DNA of 64,000 nt from Tenodera sinensis (Eukaryota; Arthropoda; Insecta; Mantodea; Mantidae), in assembly GCA_030765045.1 (NCBI GenBank), contig CM060963.1, positions 114,870,235 to 114,934,234 of the forward strand, in the 5' to 3' direction. The notes beneath the pieces are model-generated. The model made no database searches and was not told the DNA's origin. It was given only the letters and a program-made list of their open reading frames with translations. Of the stretch, positions 61,331-64,000 are shown piece after piece. The position numbers were made by a program, and so were the translations under genes. How positions within the stretch are numbered: the first letter of the stretch is position 1; each line of letters starts with the position of its first letter.

Positions 61331-62019
61331 ATAGAACTTTTAAACTTCCAGTAGAAGATGTCCTAACCATTGATGTTGAAGTTCTTATTACTGCTATTTT
61401 TGCCCTCTGTCACAGAATTTTATACAACTGTATGACTCTTTTGCTTGGTTCTGTATGTTCTGGGGGTAACATCTCGAACACACCGAGTAGTTTTTCTAAG
61501 TCTATCCCCACCTATTATGATCTAACCTGTTTTTTAAAATGTTCTTTACAAATTTATTCAACATTGTTTTTTCTAATCCTTTGTAGAGCTTAACCTATCA
61601 CTAAACGATGTTTCATCTGCTGATGTTGAAGTACTTATAGCTCAGTATTTTAAGAGATATTGAGCACTATTTTTGATAGTATTTTAACACAATCTTCTGT
61701 TTATATAAAGTTAATGAGGGTATACTTACTTTAAGGTAGCAGGGTATACGCCTCTCCTCTTTTATCTGGGCTGGAGACCAGCACTAGAGTTAAAGTCTAG
61801 TGGCAGAGTTAACGCCTCCCTTTATAATTTTTATTTTTCTTCTTTCTTCGACAAGTATCATGGGAAGCACGGAGAAGCCTGGTGAGTAATTTTTTTATTT
61901 TTTCTTCTTTCTTCGTCAGACATCATTGGAGGCGTGGAGGAGTCAGTTCATTAAACTTTCATTTTCTACAGGAAACGTAACGGAGAAAATAATTATCTTG
62001 AGATCTAAGTTGCATACTC
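61331..62019. other. Spacer 3' of the polymerase gene, with small duplications
   Basis: 'gatgttgaagt-cttat' occurs at about 61370 and 61620, and a segment with 'cttctttcttcg-ca' recurs at about 61840 and 61905. 61735-61820 is GC-richer. It may include the end of the Polinton-like element, but no terminal inverted repeat can be assigned from one end alone. Confidence 0.35.
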
Positions 62020-64000
62020 TTATGCACGGCTTGCAACGTTGTAATGCCCATACGCATACGTTGATATTCCATCCTCTGCAATTACTCTCTTGTCATCATG
62101 AGGCGACAGAGCTATTTTATTAGATTCAACTGTAGAGACATTATGACGTTGGGATAGAATTAAGTTCATAGGAGTTCTTACGATTTTTAAAGTTTTAAGA
62201 CACTCCATATAGCTATTGAAGCTGATGTATTGCTTAATGGCGCTATGTTTAATGCCTTTGATCTTTTTTATCACAGAGCCATCAATATCGAGAGCATATA
62301 TTTTAGGTCTAAGACCAACGAAACGGCGAATGATTTTACCACTTGCTTCATCTTTAAACTTTCCCAACACTTTCTTGTTTTGTGTAGAATAGCATATATG
62401 GTTAGCAGGGTAGTCCGCTGTGTCCAGATGTTCAAGCATATGTAATTTATCCTGGTATATATCAGCTGTAGTCACTCGATGGATGAAGGAATCTGTATCC
62501 GTATACAGCAGTTTAAGATTCTCAACTCCATAATATGGAAGTAACACATCATATTGATATGAATACATAAGCGTCTTGGAGATGTCTAGTACGCTCATAC
62601 CAATGTATATAGGCTTGTTGAACACTATTTTACGAGAAGCCATATGAACAGCTGCAAGATTAGGACCGTATATAGTTCGATCGATAAATGTAGGCTTGGC
62701 TATCAGTTTTTCTAATGTTTTGCTGTTTGCTACAAGACGTATATCCATACGATTACGAATATTTTCCATTGTTTTTCCGAACATCGCATTATTGAATAGT
62801 TTATAAAGATCCTTCTCAAAATCATTTCTAGCTTGTTGTCGCAGACGGTTATTAAACTCGACGTAAGGTTTTAGCCAACACGACTGATGAAACTGAAGTG
62901 CTCGATGAATCTTTGTTAATAGTAGACCGTGACTAAGAGCTTGTTTCAAGGACATGTAATGTACCACATACTTCTTTCGGGATCCAAGATGGGCAATTAG
63001 TTTCTTTGAAGAGGATTCCCCCGGTTTCATACTCTCAGGCAGGAAGGGCAAATCATTATGAAGATCGTGGAGCTCGACAGGATATTCGACATCGACTTCT
63101 AAGATGTATCCAAGGGGGTCATCTTCCTTCAATAATTCCAGGTCTATGTCTTCAGGAGAAACCCATTTAAACCCTCCATAAGGAAGGGCCTTACACATTC
63201 CCCAGCCGTATTGGTTATTGGCGTCTTCGTATGTAATAAAATGAGAGGGTTTACGAGGATCATACTGCTCCATATAGATGTTGTTAGCCTCCGCATGCCG
63301 GTGAGAAACCTGGCATAATCCTCCTCTTATACCAGATTCAACCATGAGTAGCTGATCGTAATCAAGAAGCAATTCTAACTCGATTCCAGTATACAGCAGC
63401 ATAGCATCCCATGTAAGTCCTGGAGAGGTGAAATAATGCGCAGGATCGACTTTGTGTGTTTTCAGAGTTTGGTCTCTGAATGTTTCAAAGACATCCGTAA
63501 GGAGAAGAACATCAGAGGTTAAGTAAATATCACTGTATTCACCTAAGTTTCTCACATTAAACTGACTCCATACATTTCTAGCATGTTCATAGTCATCGCC
63601 GGTAATTTCTTCTTCATTTAATTTATTGTAGAATGCTTCCCTTGGAGGCAGCTGAGTGTCGTTCAAAACATCCCATGATGTGAGGTAATCGTAGGGGAAC
63701 ACTCCCTTACGAGTCATCAAGCCAATCTTCTCTTCTCCGAAGTACTTTTCTGTTTCGGGATACGTAGTTAGGTTTTTTGCAAGCTTCTCCAAGCTTGTAC
63801 TCAGGAAACGGTAGGTATCCACAAACCTGAGTTTAATATCCCCAACATACTTGGAGAATGATATATAACTTTCCTCTGAATTTGGTATAACCTCTACTCT
63901 TTCGCTTGTGCAACCTAACTCCTTAATAATGAAATGGGAGTCATACCCGCTCAAGTTATGCATAAACACAGGTATATAATTAGGTGTTTTACAAGCTAGG
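62020..64000 (-). CDS. Protein-primed family B DNA polymerase, Polinton/Maverick-like, partial
   Basis: One uninterrupted minus-strand frame of about 660 codons, open at the right edge: codons before the GTG at 63969-63967 continue as LACKTPNYIP without a stop, so the true start is off the window. Counting from that GTG, exonuclease motif II (NLSGYD, 5-10), exonuclease motif III (YLTSD, 149-153), polymerase motif A (EDANNQYG, 248-255), motif B (KLFNNAMFGKT, 390-400) and motif C (YTDTDS, 489-494) are all present, as is the C-terminal LSPHDDKR and AYGHY typical of the group. Motif I of the exonuclease should lie upstream off the edge. The enzyme replicates the element's own DNA from a protein primer. 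All key residues seen are intact. Integrase, ATPase, protease and capsid genes of a Polinton are not in the window. Confidence 0.9.
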   Translation of the reverse strand, partial: LACKTPNYIPVFMHNLSGYDSHFIIKELGCTSERVEVIPNSEESYISFSKYVGDIKLRFVDTYRFLSTSLEKLAKNLTTYPETEKYFGEEKIGLMTRKGVFPYDYLTSWDVLNDTQLPPREAFYNKLNEEEITGDDYEHARNVWSQFNVRNLGEYSDIYLTSDVLLLTDVFETFRDQTLKTHKVDPAHYFTSPGLTWDAMLLYTGIELELLLDYDQLLMVESGIRGGLCQVSHRHAEANNIYMEQYDPRKPSHFITYEDANNQYGWGMCKALPYGGFKWVSPEDIDLELLKEDDPLGYILEVDVEYPVELHDLHNDLPFLPESMKPGESSSKKLIAHLGSRKKYVVHYMSLKQALSHGLLLTKIHRALQFHQSCWLKPYVEFNNRLRQQARNDFEKDLYKLFNNAMFGKTMENIRNRMDIRLVANSKTLEKLIAKPTFIDRTIYGPNLAAVHMASRKIVFNKPIYIGMSVLDISKTLMYSYQYDVLLPYYGVENLKLLYTDTDSFIHRVTTADIYQDKLHMLEHLDTADYPANHICYSTQNKKVLGKFKDEASGKIIRRFVGLRPKIYALDIDGSVIKKIKGIKHSAIKQYISFNSYMECLKTLKIVRTPMNLILSQRHNVSTVESNKIALSPHDDKRVIAEDGISTYAYGHYNVASRA

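Overview
The window looks like intergenic, transposon-filled DNA from a large, AT-rich insect genome. No host protein-coding exon, rRNA or tRNA gene could be supported. The insect assignment rests on an array of the arthropod-type telomere unit (CCTAA/TTAGG), on Jockey-type LINEs, Penelope-like, mariner, pogo and Polinton-like sequences, and on very abundant CA, TAA, TTC and GA microsatellites. A TTAGG-bearing polyneopteran such as a cockroach or termite would fit, but this is inference.

Layout. 1-1160: 5' end of a LINE on the minus strand (intact start of ORF1, open to the left edge, plus a GC-rich 5' leader). 1.9-53.9 kb: the main component is one 0.8-1.1 kb interspersed repeat, called here 'rep1', with about twenty full or partial copies on both strands. 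Between and inside its copies lie a hAT-like fragment (5.7-6.2 kb), several mariner/Tc1 relics (14.9, 16.3, 47.0 and 54.6 kb), LINE fragments (13.3-13.9, 28.8-29.6, 36.3-37.2 and 42.8-43.4 kb), two tRNA-derived SINE families, an LTR-like segment with a heat-shock-type promoter (25.0-25.4 kb), a second family with conserved CRE and heat-shock-like motifs (10.8, 18.7 and 48.4 kb), and a repeat of unknown nature (38.0 and 59.0 kb). 56.4-57.5 kb: a Penelope-like reverse transcriptase relic between inverted arms. 59.95-61.33 kb: telomere-type repeats passing into a 43 bp higher-order array and then a six-unit array of about 147 bp. 62.02-64.00 kb: the only long real coding region, a protein-primed family B DNA polymerase of Polinton/Maverick type on the minus strand, open to the right edge.

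How the parts relate. rep1 has short hairpins at both ends, a shared subterminal inverted motif (AGTAGAGAAAGT), no recognised coding capacity, head-to-tail tandem copies joined at a T-run, and several fixed internal positions where simple repeats have expanded to different lengths in different copies. This resembles the non-autonomous Helentron/DINE-like (HINE, 'mini-me') elements known from other insects. Many of the window's microsatellites sit at those positions, so the simple-sequence landscape seems largely produced by this element. All protein remnants except the edge LINE ORF1 and the polymerase are broken. Long open frames encoding poly-Ile, Leu, Asn, Tyr, His-Thr or Cys-Val are translations of microsatellites, not genes.
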